64,000 nt of DNA from Xenorhabdus bovienii SS-2004 (GTDB lineage Bacteria > Pseudomonadota > Gammaproteobacteria > Enterobacterales > Enterobacteriaceae), in assembly GCF_000027225.1 (NCBI RefSeq), contig NC_013892.1, positions 2,914,001 to 2,978,000 of the forward strand. Reading direction: 5' to 3'. The position numbers and the translations under genes were made by a program. The notes beneath the pieces are model-generated. The model saw nothing but the letters and a program-made list of their open reading frames with translations. It searched no databases and was not told where the DNA came from. Shown piece by piece: positions 20,125-29,815 of the stretch (its first letter is position 1; each line of letters starts with the position of its first letter).

Positions 20125-21102
20125 ATGGAAACAATATTAATCAAGGTATTAGCTGTTGCTACTTTACTTGCCTGTACCAATACATTTGCAGACAATGCTC
20201 CCGATAAAACGGAATGTATTGCTCCAGCCAAACCTAGTGGTGGGTTTGATTTAACCTGTAAGCTAGCACAAATAACATTATTAGATACTAAAGCTATCAA
20301 CTCTCCTATGAGCGTGGCTTTCATGCCTGGAGGAATCGGAGCTGTCGCTTATAATACCATCATCGCTCAACGTCCCGCAGAGCCTGGAACCATAGTGGCA
20401 TTCTCTGGTGGTTCTTTGCTTAACCTTTCTCAAGGAAAATTCGGTCGTTACCATGTGAATGATGTACGCTGGTTAGCTAGTATGGGTACTGACTATGGAA
20501 TGATAGCTGTGCGCGGAGACTCTCCCTATAAGACTTTAAAAGACTTAATGGGTGCCTTCCAAAAAGACCCTAACAAGATAGTATTCGGTGCAAGTGCATC
20601 CATAGGAAGTCAAGATTGGATGAAAACAGCACTACTGGCGAAAGAAGTGGGTGTTGATCCGCAAAAAATACGCTATGTTGCGTTTGAAGGCGGTGGAGAA
20701 CCTATCACTGCTCTACTAAGCAATCACATTCAAGCCGTTTCCTGGGAACTCAGTGAAACCGTACCTTACCTCACTGACGATAAAATCCGTGTTCTTGCTG
20801 TCTATGCTGAACAACGTTTGAAAGGTAAGCTAGCAAATATTCCAACCGCAAAAGAACAGGGATATAACATCGTTTGGCCAGTTGTTCGTGGTTTCTATAT
20901 GGGTCCAAAAGTCACAGATGAACAATATCAATGGTGGATAAAAACATTTAAAAAATTACAGCAAACAGAAGAGTTTAAAAAGGAACGTGATTTACGTGGA
21001 TTATTTGAATTCAACATGGTCGGCAAAGAATTAGATGATTATGTAAAAAAACAAGTTGTCCAATATCATGGGTTGGCTAAATCCTTTGGCTTAATTAAAT
21101 AA
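20125..21102 (+). CDS. tctC: Tricarboxylate-binding protein TctC
   Basis: A 325-residue periplasmic binding protein, same length as Salmonella TctC. A signal peptide (residues 1-22, hydrophobic core VLAVATLLA, end TFA) is followed by ECIAPAKPSGGFDLTCKL and the MPGGIGAVAYNTI and FSGGSLLNLSQGKFGRY motifs characteristic of TctC. It binds citrate or related acids for the TctAB permease. No tctA or intact tctB follows in this window; only a short trace of tctB is seen, so this binding protein has no obvious local partner. Confidence 0.92.
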   Translation: METILIKVLAVATLLACTNTFADNAPDKTECIAPAKPSGGFDLTCKLAQITLLDTKAINSPMSVAFMPGGIGAVAYNTIIAQRPAEPGTIVAFSGGSLLNLSQGKFGRYHVNDVRWLASMGTDYGMIAVRGDSPYKTLKDLMGAFQKDPNKIVFGASASIGSQDWMKTALLAKEVGVDPQKIRYVAFEGGGEPITALLSNHIQAVSWELSETVPYLTDDKIRVLAVYAEQRLKGKLANIPTAKEQGYNIVWPVVRGFYMGPKVTDEQYQWWIKTFKKLQQTEEFKKERDLRGLFEFNMVGKELDDYVKKQVVQYHGLAKSFGLIK

Positions 21103-21115
21103 TGTAGGAGTAACC

Positions 21116-21199
21116 ATAAACGATAGTATCTATGCGACTGTATAGCTAATGCTGTATGAGGGGTGCCGAAACATTCACAGTGAATATTCCTATGAATTT
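21116..21199 (+). pseudogene. tctB: Remnant of tctB (start lost, stop in frame, 3' part missing)
   Basis: After TAGGAG at 21105 the codon where a start is expected reads ATA (21116). The frame then gives NDSIYATV, a TAG at 21143-21145, and further on IHSEYSYEF. From memory, TctB begins with a similar short N-terminus and contains HSEYSYEP in its first 30 residues. The match, the position right after tctC and the spacing support a decayed tctB cut off after about 28 codons. Nothing resembling tctA follows before fabB. Confidence 0.55.
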
Positions 21200-21284
21200 C
21201 TAAACACCACTTTATTGATAATAATTGTTCCATTTATTTTACTAAAAATAAAACGCGGTAACAGACGTACAACAATATAATAAA

Positions 21285-21316
21285 AAACCAACCCATCTAA
21301 TCAATGGATTGGCTTT
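21285..21316 (-). terminator. Terminator after fabB
   Basis: On the minus strand AAAGCCAATCCAT pairs with ATGGGTTGGTTT (two G-U pairs) across a 7-base loop and is followed by a T-run, about 35 bases after the fabB stop. Confidence 0.7.
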
Positions 21317-21351
21317 CATTTTAACTGATGAATTTTTCAGCCGTCAAAAAA

Positions 21352-22566
21352 TCAGTTCGAATATTTGCGCATCACCAGGGATGCATTTGTACCGCCGAAC
21401 CCGAAGCTATTGGACATTACTGTTCTTAGCTCGCGTTCGGTAGGTTCAGTGATAATATTCATGCCTAACGCTTTCTCATCCAAGTTATCAATATTGATAC
21501 TTGGTGCAATAACACCATGTTCCAGCATTAATAAACTGTAAATGGCTTCGTGCGCACCAGCCGCTCCTAAAGAGTGCCCCGTCATCGCTTTGGTGGCCGA
21601 AATAGCAGGGGTGTTATCACCAAACACTTCGCGGATAGCTCCCAACTCCTTCAAGTCACCAATCGGGGTTGATGTTCCGTGGGTATTGATGTAATCCACG
21701 CCACCTTCAATACCATCAAGAGCCAGCTTCATGCAGCGAACAGCCCCCTCGCCAGAAGGTGCAACCATATCCGCGCCATCAGAATTTGCCCCATAACCGA
21801 TGATTTCAGCATATATGTGCGCACCACGAGCTAATGCGTGCTCTAATTCTTCAACCACAACGATACCGCCACCGCCTGCGATGACAAAACCGTCACGCCC
21901 CTGATCATAAGTGCGGGAAGCAAGTTCTGGTGTTTCGTTATATTTAGTAGAAAGCGCTCCCATTGCATCAAACTCACAGGCCATTTCCCAGCTCAGTTCT
22001 TCACCGCCGCCGGCAAAAATAACATCCTGCTTACCAAGCTGGATCAATTCAACTGCGTGGCCAATACAGTGTGCAGAAGTTGAACAGGCAGAACTAATGG
22101 AATAGTTCACCCCTTTGATTTTGAATGGTGTTGCCAGACAGGCTGATACACCAGAAGCCATTGCCCGCGTCACCATATAAGGCCCAACGCCACGCAGCCC
22201 TTTGGCTCGCATACCATCCGATCCACTAACCTGATTACGTGGAGAACCGCCACCTGAACCCACAACCAGACCCGTGCGCAAATTGGAAACTTGCTCATCG
22301 GACAAACCAGAATCTTTAATCGCTTCATCCATTGCAAGATAAGCATAAACAGATGAATCGCTCATAAAACGCTGAGTTTTACGATCAATTAGACCAGATA
22401 TATCCAGTTTTATATTACCCCAGACGTGGCTACGAAGCCCCATCTCTTTGAATTCTTCAGAAAAAGTTATCCCGGAACGGCCTTCTCTCAGAGACTCCAG
22501 CACCTCTTTCTGGTTATTACCAATACTGGAAACAATCCCCAGACCAGTGATTACTGCACGTTTCAT
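21352..22566 (-). CDS. fabB: 3-oxoacyl-ACP synthase I FabB
   Basis: A 404-residue condensing enzyme needed for unsaturated fatty acid synthesis. The catalytic Cys lies in [16 protein letters not shown] (about residue 163) and the two His in [11 protein letters not shown] and [17 protein letters not shown] (about residues 298 and 333). Length equals E. coli FabB within two residues. Upstream stand FadR and FabR sites in the same arrangement as at the E. coli fabA and fabB genes. Divergent from mnmC, as in E. coli. Confidence 0.97.
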   Translation of the reverse strand: MKRAVITGLGIVSSIGNNQKEVLESLREGRSGITFSEEFKEMGLRSHVWGNIKLDISGLIDRKTQRFMSDSSVYAYLAMDEAIKDSGLSDEQVSNLRTGLVVGSGGGSPRNQVSGSDGMRAKGLRGVGPYMVTRAMASGVSACLATPFKIKGVNYSISSACSTSAHCIGHAVELIQLGKQDVIFAGGGEELSWEMACEFDAMGALSTKYNETPELASRTYDQGRDGFVIAGGGGIVVVEELEHALARGAHIYAEIIGYGANSDGADMVAPSGEGAVRCMKLALDGIEGGVDYINTHGTSTPIGDLKELGAIREVFGDNTPAISATKAMTGHSLGAAGAHEAIYSLLMLEHGVIAPSINIDNLDEKALGMNIITEPTERELRTVMSNSFGFGGTNASLVMRKYSN

Positions 22567-22612
22567 TCATTACCTCATCATTTTTACCTGCGGGATTTCT
22601 GCCCTGCACTTT

Positions 22613-22630
22613 AGCGTACACTTGTACGCC
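22613..22630 (-). promoter_or_regulatory. FabR operator of fabB
   Basis: The dyad GCGTACA-CT-TGTACGC (22614-22629) matches the FabR palindrome found upstream of E. coli fabA and fabB. It lies about 50 bases before the fabB start and directly beside a FadR site. Confidence 0.85.
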
Positions 22631-22631
22631 G

Positions 22632-22648
22632 AACAAGTCCGATCAGGT
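22632..22648 (-). promoter_or_regulatory. FadR activator site of fabB
   Basis: On the minus strand CTGATCGGACTTGTT fits the FadR consensus CTGGTCCGACCTGTT with three changes and equals the E. coli fabA site as I remember it. At fabA and fabB FadR acts as activator from this upstream position, immediately before the FabR palindrome. Confidence 0.82.
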
Positions 22649-22765
22649 TAAAAACTCACGGAAAAGTTGATCTGGACTCAAGTGCTAACTTTTCTCACGG
22701 GTGGTACAACAGTATGAACACCGTTAAAATCTCATATTATTTTTATCAACCATACAGGCATTATT

Positions 22766-24817
22766 GTGAAAAAGAGTGCTATCAGCAGCGCAACCCTAAA
22801 CTGGAATGAACAGGGTACACCTGTTTCTGAGCAGTTTGATGATGTTTATTTTTCAAATCAAGATGGCTTGGAAGAAACTTTATATGTTTTTTTAAAAGGT
22901 AATCATTTTCCCCAACGTTTTAATACGCACTCCCGCCCTGATTGTATTATTGCTGAAACTGGATTCGGTACTGGGTTGAATTTCCTGACACTTTGGCGAG
23001 CTTTTTCAACCTTCAGACAACAATATCCTGATACACCTTTAAAACGGCTTCATTACATCAGTTTTGAAAAATACCCATTAACGACAGCGGACTTGAAGAC
23101 TGCGCATCAGCGCTGGCCAGAACTTCAAGTATTTTCTGAAGAGTTATGTCAGCAATGGCCTTTACCTCTTGCAGGCTGTCACAGGCTAATGCTGAATAAT
23201 GGCACTGTCACACTGGATCTCTGGTTTGGTGACGTAAATGATCTATTACCGAGGATAAATTCGAATTTAACTGGAAAAATTGATGCTTGGTTTTTAGATG
23301 GTTTTGCACCATCCAAAAATCCGCAGATGTGGAGCGAACAACTGTTCACTGCAATGGCAAGATTTTCTCGTCCAGAAGGAACATTTGCAACATTTACGTC
23401 AGCGGGAATCGTTCGACGTGGATTGCAGGGAGCCGGATTTGATGTCAAAAAAATAAAAGGCTTTGGACATAAAAGAGAGATGCTGACAGGGGTTCTGGCT
23501 CCATCTGCACATTTCCTTTTTTCCTCATCAGATACTCCATGGTTTGCCCGACAAGCAGCTACCGATACCGATGATATCGCCATCATTGGTGGCGGCATCG
23601 CCAGTGTATTAACTGCACTTGCACTATTACGCCGGGGCGCGAAAGTGACACTGTATTGCCAAGATAACCAACCCGCACAAAATGCATCAGGCAATCAGCA
23701 GGGAGCCATTTATCCGTTACTGAATGGCCGTGACGACTTACTGGAACGTTTCTTTATCTCCGCCTTTACCTTTGCCCGCCGTCAATATGATCAGCTAATT
23801 GATGAAAATGTTTCCTTTGATTATCAATGGTGCGGTGTCAGCCAGTTGGCTTACGATGAAAAAAGTGACAAAAAAATTGCCAAGATGCTGCAAACATCGT
23901 GGTTAGAAGAGATTGCAATTGGAATGGATCGCCAGAAATTGAGCCAAGCGAGCGGATTAGATGTTAATTATCATGGTATCCACTATCCACAGGGAGGATG
24001 GTTATCTCCGGCTCAATTGACTCAGGAAGCCATCAATCTGGCAGAACGGCGTGGAATGCTCACCTATTTCAACCACAAAATGACTCAATTAGTTCAAGAT
24101 GAATACGGTTGGCAGTTGCATATTGAGCACCAGGGGCAATCACTGCACAAAAACCACAGGGTCGTTATCATTGCTAATGGACACTGCCTGACGCAATTTG
24201 CACAAACTGAAAAACTGCCCGTTACTGCTGTTCGTGGACAAGTCAGCCATATCCCGACCACTACCCGTCTCAGTCAACTGAAAAACGTACTGTGTTACGA
24301 TGGCTATCTGACTCCTGCGAATCCTCAAAATCAACATCATTGTATCGGTGCCAGCTATCAGCGAGGGAACGTTGATACTCAGTATTCTCCCGCAGAACAG
24401 CAAGAAAATCGTGATCGTTTATTAAAATCTTTACCCGATGTCGATTGGGTGAAACAAGTCAATATTTCAGAAGCGAAATCCCGTCAAGGGATACGATGTG
24501 TTATTCGGGATCATATGCCGATGGTAGGCAATGTACCTATTTTCAGTCAAATTATGGTCAAATATGCTGGTTTATCTCAAAGGATAAACACTGATGAGAC
24601 AATTGAAGAATCTCCTTATTATCCTGATTTATTTGTTATTGGTGCATTAGGTTCCCGTGGATTATGTTCTGCTCCGTTGAGCGCAGAATTACTCGCAGGG
24701 CAGATTTTTGGGGAAGCTCTACCACTTGATGATGAAACATTGGCGGCCTTGCACCCAAACCGATTCTGGGTCAGAAAATTATTACGAGGCAGGGAAGTTA
24801 AAGCTGGAAAACCTTAA
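22766..24817 (+). CDS. mnmC: tRNA 5-methylaminomethyl-2-thiouridine bifunctional enzyme MnmC
   Basis: A 683-residue two-domain enzyme with GTG start. The N-terminal methyltransferase domain (residues 1 to about 240) shows [15 protein letters not shown] for SAM binding and [17 protein letters not shown]. The C-terminal FAD oxidase domain begins at about residue 272 with [24 protein letters not shown] and ends with [13 protein letters not shown]. It performs the last two steps from cmnm5s2U to mnm5s2U in wobble position 34. It is slightly longer than the 668-residue E. coli protein. Confidence 0.96.
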   Translation: MKKSAISSATLNWNEQGTPVSEQFDDVYFSNQDGLEETLYVFLKGNHFPQRFNTHSRPDCIIAETGFGTGLNFLTLWRAFSTFRQQYPDTPLKRLHYISFEKYPLTTADLKTAHQRWPELQVFSEELCQQWPLPLAGCHRLMLNNGTVTLDLWFGDVNDLLPRINSNLTGKIDAWFLDGFAPSKNPQMWSEQLFTAMARFSRPEGTFATFTSAGIVRRGLQGAGFDVKKIKGFGHKREMLTGVLAPSAHFLFSSSDTPWFARQAATDTDDIAIIGGGIASVLTALALLRRGAKVTLYCQDNQPAQNASGNQQGAIYPLLNGRDDLLERFFISAFTFARRQYDQLIDENVSFDYQWCGVSQLAYDEKSDKKIAKMLQTSWLEEIAIGMDRQKLSQASGLDVNYHGIHYPQGGWLSPAQLTQEAINLAERRGMLTYFNHKMTQLVQDEYGWQLHIEHQGQSLHKNHRVVIIANGHCLTQFAQTEKLPVTAVRGQVSHIPTTTRLSQLKNVLCYDGYLTPANPQNQHHCIGASYQRGNVDTQYSPAEQQENRDRLLKSLPDVDWVKQVNISEAKSRQGIRCVIRDHMPMVGNVPIFSQIMVKYAGLSQRINTDETIEESPYYPDLFVIGALGSRGLCSAPLSAELLAGQIFGEALPLDDETLAALHPNRFWVRKLLRGREVKAGKP

Positions 24818-24907
24818 ATCACACACTATAAAGTCATATATCTGCATCAGGCACAGTCAAACAGTGTTTGGTGCAGAGTAACAACCCGCAGTCTCTATTC
24901 TCAAAAC

Positions 24908-25441
24908 TCAATCGTGATAATCTGTTGTAACAACCAAACGCTTCATCGCACAGCGTTGATTTTCTGCAAACCCGTATTCAATTTCACGTTGCAGGATCTG
25001 ACACAAAGCACCAGCAATTTGTCGAGGTTCTAAGATAAAAAACCCCAGTCGCCGATAAAATGGGGCGTTCCAGTTTATATGACGAAAAGTTGTCAATGTG
25101 ACAGCCTGAAAGCCGCGCTGCTCAGCGACCTGAATAACGGTATCAATCAACGCTTTTCCTATACCTTTCTTCTGCCAATCCCTATGCACCGAGAGTTCCA
25201 TAATATGTAAGCCATCATCCAGCGGTTTTGCCAGAATAAAACCGACAGGCTGATTATCGCCATTCAAGGCAACCCAACTATTCTGTTGCAAAATATAATC
25301 TAAATGCTGCTGTTCCGTTTGGGTATGGCCATCAGCAATCCATGCCAATTCAGGTGTCGAGAGAAATAGCTGGCTCGCTGACCGTTCTATTGCTGGTAAT
25401 ACTCCTGCATCTAATATCTGTGTTGGACGAATAAAAAACAT
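24908..25441 (-). CDS. GNAT-family N-acetyltransferase
   Basis: A 177-residue acetyltransferase of the GNAT fold. The acetyl-CoA loop reads VHRDWQKKGIGKAL (residues about 84-97), with NAPFYRRLGFFILEPRQI later. The substrate cannot be told from sequence; similar proteins acetylate amino acids, amines or drugs. GAGGGAAGGC precedes the ATG. E. coli has no gene in this place between mnmC and yfcL, so it is an insertion relative to that order. Confidence 0.85.
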   Translation of the reverse strand: MFFIRPTQILDAGVLPAIERSASQLFLSTPELAWIADGHTQTEQQHLDYILQQNSWVALNGDNQPVGFILAKPLDDGLHIMELSVHRDWQKKGIGKALIDTVIQVAEQRGFQAVTLTTFRHINWNAPFYRRLGFFILEPRQIAGALCQILQREIEYGFAENQRCAMKRLVVTTDYHD

Positions 25442-25577
25442 GCCTTCCCTCTCAATTTGTTAAAGACATTTATATATCCTGATAAATTTAATATCCTATT
25501 TTATTTAACCTTAAAAAATAAATTAACATTTATATATTTACAGATGATAATTACACCAACATAACAGAAAAAATAAA

Positions 25578-25597
25578 GGGGCTATATGAATAACCCC
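25578..25597 (-). terminator. Terminator after yfcL
   Basis: GGGGTTAT and ATAGCCCC (one G-U pair) on the minus strand enclose a 4-base loop and are followed by TTTATTTTTT, ten bases after the yfcL stop. Confidence 0.8.
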
Positions 25598-25606
25598 ACA
25601 TATAAG

Positions 25607-25900
25607 TTATTTATAATCAATTAATTGGTCTTTCGCACTATCCAGTAGATTTTGCCATGTCGATAAAACCAAAACCTGATCTGGTGGAGCCAGCTCTCCT
25701 GCCCTGATCGCCCTATGGATGCTCTCTTCAACACGCTGATGAAGCTGTTCAATGGTATTAGCGCCTTCTTGTTCCAACTCAGCAACAGCCAATGTCAGAT
25801 GCCCACGGAGGTATCCACCAGCAAATAATTCGTCATCACTGGCATGTTCAACCATGTTATCTATATGTGCCAGAATGCGTGTTTCAAACTCTGCGAGCAT
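25607..25900 (-). CDS. yfcL: YfcL family protein
   Basis: A 97-residue acidic, all-helical protein of the enterobacterial YfcL family, function unknown. It begins MLAEFETRILAHIDNMVEHASDDELFAGGYLRGHLTLAVAE-like, without membrane segment or signal peptide. GAGGAAATATA precedes the ATG. It is the last gene of the yfcA-epmC-yfcL series and ends at a clear terminator. Confidence 0.88.
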   Translation of the reverse strand: MLAEFETRILAHIDNMVEHASDDELFAGGYLRGHLTLAVAELEQEGANTIEQLHQRVEESIHRAIRAGELAPPDQVLVLSTWQNLLDSAKDQLIDYK

Positions 25901-25922
25901 TATATTTCCTCAAAATCAAATA

Positions 25923-26474
25923 TCAGTTAGCAAAAGGATTTTCCGGACAAGGAAAGTGTTCTGCTGTCAGTGAGGGCGTATTGTAGAACGAGTGCAGTCC
26001 TTGAATAAAGCGCGCTGCTCGTGTGGGTATTCCGTTTTCAAGATATGCGATAACTTGTGTATGAACTTTACGCTGAAAAGCAAAGCGATCTGGCTCACAA
26101 TCCCCTTCAAGATTGTCACAACTGACGTTGAAAGGAAAACCCGCTGCCATACAGAATAGCCATTCCAGTGCCTGTGGTTTGATTTCGACTTGCTCAAACT
26201 CAGACTGAGTTTGGGCATCACGCCCATCAGGGCAGTACCAGTAACCAAAATCGACCCGTTTGCGACGCTCTTTACCCGCAATGCACCAATGCGATATTTC
26301 ATGCAAACCACTGGCATAAAAACCGTGGGCAAACACTACCCGATTATAGCCGACTTGATCATCTACAGGCAGATAAATCGGCTCGTCATCACCTTTTATT
26401 AAACGGGTGTTACAGTCATCGCTAAAGCAATTATCAAAAATTTCAATGAGTTGTTGATAGTGATGTGCAGTCAT
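25923..26474 (-). CDS. epmC: Elongation factor P hydroxylase EpmC
   Basis: A 183-residue enzyme (old name YfcM) that hydroxylates the beta-lysylated lysine of EF-P. The metal motif is visible as FAHGFYASGLHEISHWCIAG near residues 49-68 with HEISHW, and the DFGYWYCPDGRD segment follows. It is the final step after EpmA and EpmB, which are not in this window. It ends 22 bases before yfcL, with which it is probably cotranscribed. Confidence 0.93.
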   Translation of the reverse strand: MTAHHYQQLIEIFDNCFSDDCNTRLIKGDDEPIYLPVDDQVGYNRVVFAHGFYASGLHEISHWCIAGKERRKRVDFGYWYCPDGRDAQTQSEFEQVEIKPQALEWLFCMAAGFPFNVSCDNLEGDCEPDRFAFQRKVHTQVIAYLENGIPTRAARFIQGLHSFYNTPSLTAEHFPCPENPFAN

Positions 26475-26496
26475 GAGTTAAGGCAGGATCCTAAAA

Positions 26497-27297
26497 TCAA
26501 AAATAAAATGCTAACCAAGAGCGGATAGTATCGCCATGATGGTCATGGAGTAGTTTGATACTCATCAGAAAAGAAATTGTTACCAGCATCGGACGGATCA
26601 TTTTTTGCCCTCGGCTCAGGACTAAACCCGCTCCTAGCCGAGCACCAATCGCTTGCCCTATTAGCATCACAAGACCCAATAGCCACAAGACCTGCCCACC
26701 AAGAATAAAAAAGCCCAGTGAACCTATATTGGATGCAAAATTCAGCACCTTCGCATGTGCCGTCGCTTTCGCCAGATTGTAACCGTAGAGCATCACATAA
26801 GACAGCGCCAGAAAGGAGCCTGTTCCCGGCCCAAATACACCATCATAAAAGCCAATTCCGCCTCCGGCAAGGCAACCAAATGCCAGAGGCTCCAAGCGAC
26901 GCGGCCGATCTTCAGCGCCAATATTCGGCACTAGCAGAAAATAAAGACCAATGATAATCACCAGAACCGGCAGGAGATAACGCAGAAAATCTGGGGATAC
27001 AAATTGAACCAGCAAGGCTCCCAGCATGGCACCAAGCAGAGTCATAGCTATCGCAAAACGTTGGGAGCGCCAATCCACTGCGCCACGACGAATAAAATAA
27101 AGGCTGGCGGAGAAAGAACCGCCAACCGCTTGAAGTTTATTCGTCGCCAGCGCCTGAACAGGAGAAACACCGACTGACAGTAATGCAGGAATGGTCAACA
27201 ACCCACCACCACCTGCAATAGAATCGATAAACCCAGCAACTATCGCAACCAAAAACAGGAAACCGTAAATTTCCGGACTTAATAATGACCATTCCAT
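26497..27297 (-). CDS. yfcA: TSUP-family membrane transporter YfcA
   Basis: A 266-residue member of the TauE/SafE sulfite exporter family with about eight hydrophobic segments. The two family repeats are visible as AGFIDSIAGGGGLLTIPALL near residue 21 and CLAGGGIGFYDGVFGPGTGSFLAL near residue 145. Substrate is probably a small sulfur-containing anion but is not proven. In E. coli mepA stands between aroC and yfcA; here only 89 bases separate them and mepA is absent. Confidence 0.9.
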   Translation of the reverse strand: MEWSLLSPEIYGFLFLVAIVAGFIDSIAGGGGLLTIPALLSVGVSPVQALATNKLQAVGGSFSASLYFIRRGAVDWRSQRFAIAMTLLGAMLGALLVQFVSPDFLRYLLPVLVIIIGLYFLLVPNIGAEDRPRRLEPLAFGCLAGGGIGFYDGVFGPGTGSFLALSYVMLYGYNLAKATAHAKVLNFASNIGSLGFFILGGQVLWLLGLVMLIGQAIGARLGAGLVLSRGQKMIRPMLVTISFLMSIKLLHDHHGDTIRSWLAFYF

Positions 27298-27386
27298 GAT
27301 TTATTTCACCAGAAAACTGCTTACCAATGATCATGATGCCTGCCGCATCACCCAGATGCTTGTATTTCAGACGTTCTCTTACCGAT

Positions 27387-28472
27387 TTACCAGCGTGGCA
27401 ATGGAAAGATGACGTCAGCACATTGCGCCCGCTGACGCAGTAAGTGATCCATCAGTACAATCGCCATCATCGCTTCTGCAATCGGTACAGCACGTATCCC
27501 TACACAAGGATCGTGGCGGCCACGGGTCACCATATCGACTTCTTCACCCTGGCGATTAATAGTTTTGCCGGACACCATAATACTGGACGTCGGTTTCAGA
27601 GCGATATGAGCGATAATCGGCTGGCTGCTACTGATCCCGCCCAGAATGCCGCCAGCATGATTACTGGTGAATCCCTGAGAGGTAATTTCGTCTCGGTTTT
27701 CACTACCGCGTAAGTTGACAACACCAAAACCATCACCGATTTCAACGCCTTTCACTGCATTAATGCTCATCAAGGCGTGCGCGATATCTGCATCCAGACG
27801 GTCAAAAACAGGCTCACCCAATCCGACAGGCACATTCTCAGCAACAAGGGTCACTTTGGCACCAATAGAATCACCTTCTTTTTTCAGGGTGCGCAATAAT
27901 TCATCAAGCTGGGTCAGTTTACTTTCATCAGGGCAGAAAAAAGGATTCTGTTCAACGAGATCCCAATCTTTCAATTCGCAATGAATATCCCCCATCTGAG
28001 TCAGGCAAGCACGAATTCGGATACCGTGTTTTTCCAGTAGATATTTTTTAGCAATTGCGCCAGCCGCGACGCGCATCGCTGTTTCACGGGCAGAGGAACG
28101 CCCGCCTCCGCGATAATCACGCAGCCCATATTTTTGTTCGTAGGTATAATCAGCATGTCCCGGGCGAAAAACATCTTTAATTGCACTGTAATCTTGTGAA
28201 CGCTGGTCGGTGTTTTCAATCATCAGGCCAATGCTGGTGCCCGTTGTTACTCCTTCAAAGACACCTGAAAGAATACGGACTTGATCAGGTTCGCGGCGCT
28301 GTGTCGTATAACGGGAGGTTCCCGGACGTCGCCTGTCCAAATCGATTTGCAGATCAGCTTCAGTAATGGCAATTCCTGGAGGAACGCCATCGACAATACA
28401 TCCCAATGCAATTCCGTGAGATTCACCGAATGTGGTAACACGGAAAAATTGCCCAATACTATTTCCAGCCAT
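27387..28472 (-). CDS. aroC: Chorismate synthase AroC
   Basis: A 361-residue enzyme making chorismate from 5-enolpyruvylshikimate 3-phosphate with reduced FMN. It begins [20 protein letters not shown] (signature 1, His17) and carries [20 protein letters not shown] (signature with catalytic basic residues) and [18 protein letters not shown] near the end. It follows prmB in the same direction. Confidence 0.97.
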   Translation of the reverse strand: MAGNSIGQFFRVTTFGESHGIALGCIVDGVPPGIAITEADLQIDLDRRRPGTSRYTTQRREPDQVRILSGVFEGVTTGTSIGLMIENTDQRSQDYSAIKDVFRPGHADYTYEQKYGLRDYRGGGRSSARETAMRVAAGAIAKKYLLEKHGIRIRACLTQMGDIHCELKDWDLVEQNPFFCPDESKLTQLDELLRTLKKEGDSIGAKVTLVAENVPVGLGEPVFDRLDADIAHALMSINAVKGVEIGDGFGVVNLRGSENRDEITSQGFTSNHAGGILGGISSSQPIIAHIALKPTSSIMVSGKTINRQGEEVDMVTRGRHDPCVGIRAVPIAEAMMAIVLMDHLLRQRAQCADVIFPLPRW

Positions 28473-28622
28473 TCCTACCCTGCCATCAATTAATTATGCG
28501 TTAAAGATTAGATTAATTAACAATAACTCACTCAATGATTAAAACCTATCTTATTCCGGCACTTTTATTTGCCTTGAATTTAATCAAGAACAGCCTTATC
28601 CATTGAGTATGATGAAAAAATA

Positions 28623-29555
28623 TTAATCTTTAAACAGGCGAAAATATTCGTGATGTTCGACTAATTGCTCGCGTGTCAGCATAAAGACACCATCACCACC
28701 GTTTTCGAACTCCAGCCATGTAAATGGCACGTCAGGATATTGATCAATCAGATGCACCATGCTGTTACCCACTTCACAGATCAGCACCCCTTCTTCGGTC
28801 AGGAAATCCGGCGCATTCGCAAGAATACGACAAGCCAGTATCAACCCATCAACTCCCGCAGCCAATCCCAATTCAGGTTCACGGAGGAATTCATCGGGCA
28901 GATCGTTCATGTCTTCTTCGTCCACATAAGGAGGATTAGTGACAATCAGATCGTATTTCATCGGTGGCATATCACGGAATAAATCAGAAAGGATAGGAAT
29001 AACGCGATTCAAAAGCCCATGATTTTCAATATTCTGTTCAGTCACTGCCAATGCATCACCTGAAATGTCAACGGCATCAACTTCGGCTTCAGGGAACTCA
29101 TGTGCGCAGGCAATCGCGATACAGCCACTTCCGGTACACAGATCCAAAATAGTAGATGGCTCCTGTGGAAGCAATCCTGCAAATTGGTTGTTAACTAATT
29201 CACCAATCGGTGAGCGGGGAACCAGCACACGTTCATCAACATAAAATTCATGACCGCAGAACCAGGCCCGGTTAGTCAGGTAGGCAACCGGAATACGTTC
29301 ATTAATACGGCGCAGAACACGTTCCACAATACAATGACGCTCGGTTGAGGTCAGACGAGCTGCCATCATGGATTCAGGAACGTCCAGAGGCAGGTGCAGT
29401 GTTGGCAGAACCAACTGCAAAGCCTCATCCCACGAATTGTCCGTCCCATGACCGTAATAGATATTGGCGGCATTAAAACGGCTGGCTGACCAGCGCAGCA
29501 TATCCAGAATGGTATGCAGCTCCGCGACGGCCTCATCCACAAAAATCTTATCCAC
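28623..29555 (-). CDS. prmB: Ribosomal protein uL3 glutamine methyltransferase PrmB
   Basis: A 310-residue SAM-dependent methyltransferase. The SAM motif [14 protein letters not shown] (about residues 135-148) and the catalytic NPPY motif ([13 protein letters not shown]) are clear. It methylates a glutamine of ribosomal protein uL3. I chose the GTG at 29555 ([10 protein letters not shown]), which has GGAG six bases ahead and matches E. coli PrmB; the frame also runs to a TTG at 29567. Its E. coli neighbour smrB is separated here by the hut block. Confidence 0.95.
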   Translation of the reverse strand: MDKIFVDEAVAELHTILDMLRWSASRFNAANIYYGHGTDNSWDEALQLVLPTLHLPLDVPESMMAARLTSTERHCIVERVLRRINERIPVAYLTNRAWFCGHEFYVDERVLVPRSPIGELVNNQFAGLLPQEPSTILDLCTGSGCIAIACAHEFPEAEVDAVDISGDALAVTEQNIENHGLLNRVIPILSDLFRDMPPMKYDLIVTNPPYVDEEDMNDLPDEFLREPELGLAAGVDGLILACRILANAPDFLTEEGVLICEVGNSMVHLIDQYPDVPFTWLEFENGGDGVFMLTREQLVEHHEYFRLFKD

Positions 29556-29780
29556 AAGCATCTCCAAGCCACAAAAATGTATTAGCGCGTTATTTTGCCA
29601 TGATCCCAGTCACAAATCAGCTATCTGAGCATGGGAATTATGTCAGTGAATAATGAGCCTATCTCAGTGAGTACCTATGTTACAGCCAGTTTGTACAGAA
29701 AGAGTACGCAAATAAGCAAATAGAATGGCCTACTGGGAGAGTTCAATAAAGCGCAATTATTTTCTGGAGAGGGTAAGAAA

Positions 29781-29804
29781 ACCACCCTGTATTCACAGGG
29801 TGGT
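29781..29804 (-). terminator. Terminator after the hut permease gene
   Basis: ACCACCCTG and CAGGGTGGT form a perfect 9-base stem with a 6-base loop, followed on the minus strand by TTTTCTTA. It lies 12 bases after the permease stop and closes the hutUH-permease unit. Confidence 0.85.
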
Positions 29805-29815
29805 ATATTTGGGCG

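Noticed and set aside
27137..27421. 94-codon frame across the aroC-yfcA junction as a mepA remnant
   Set aside because: It overlaps both genes in another frame, and its residues do not resemble MepA.
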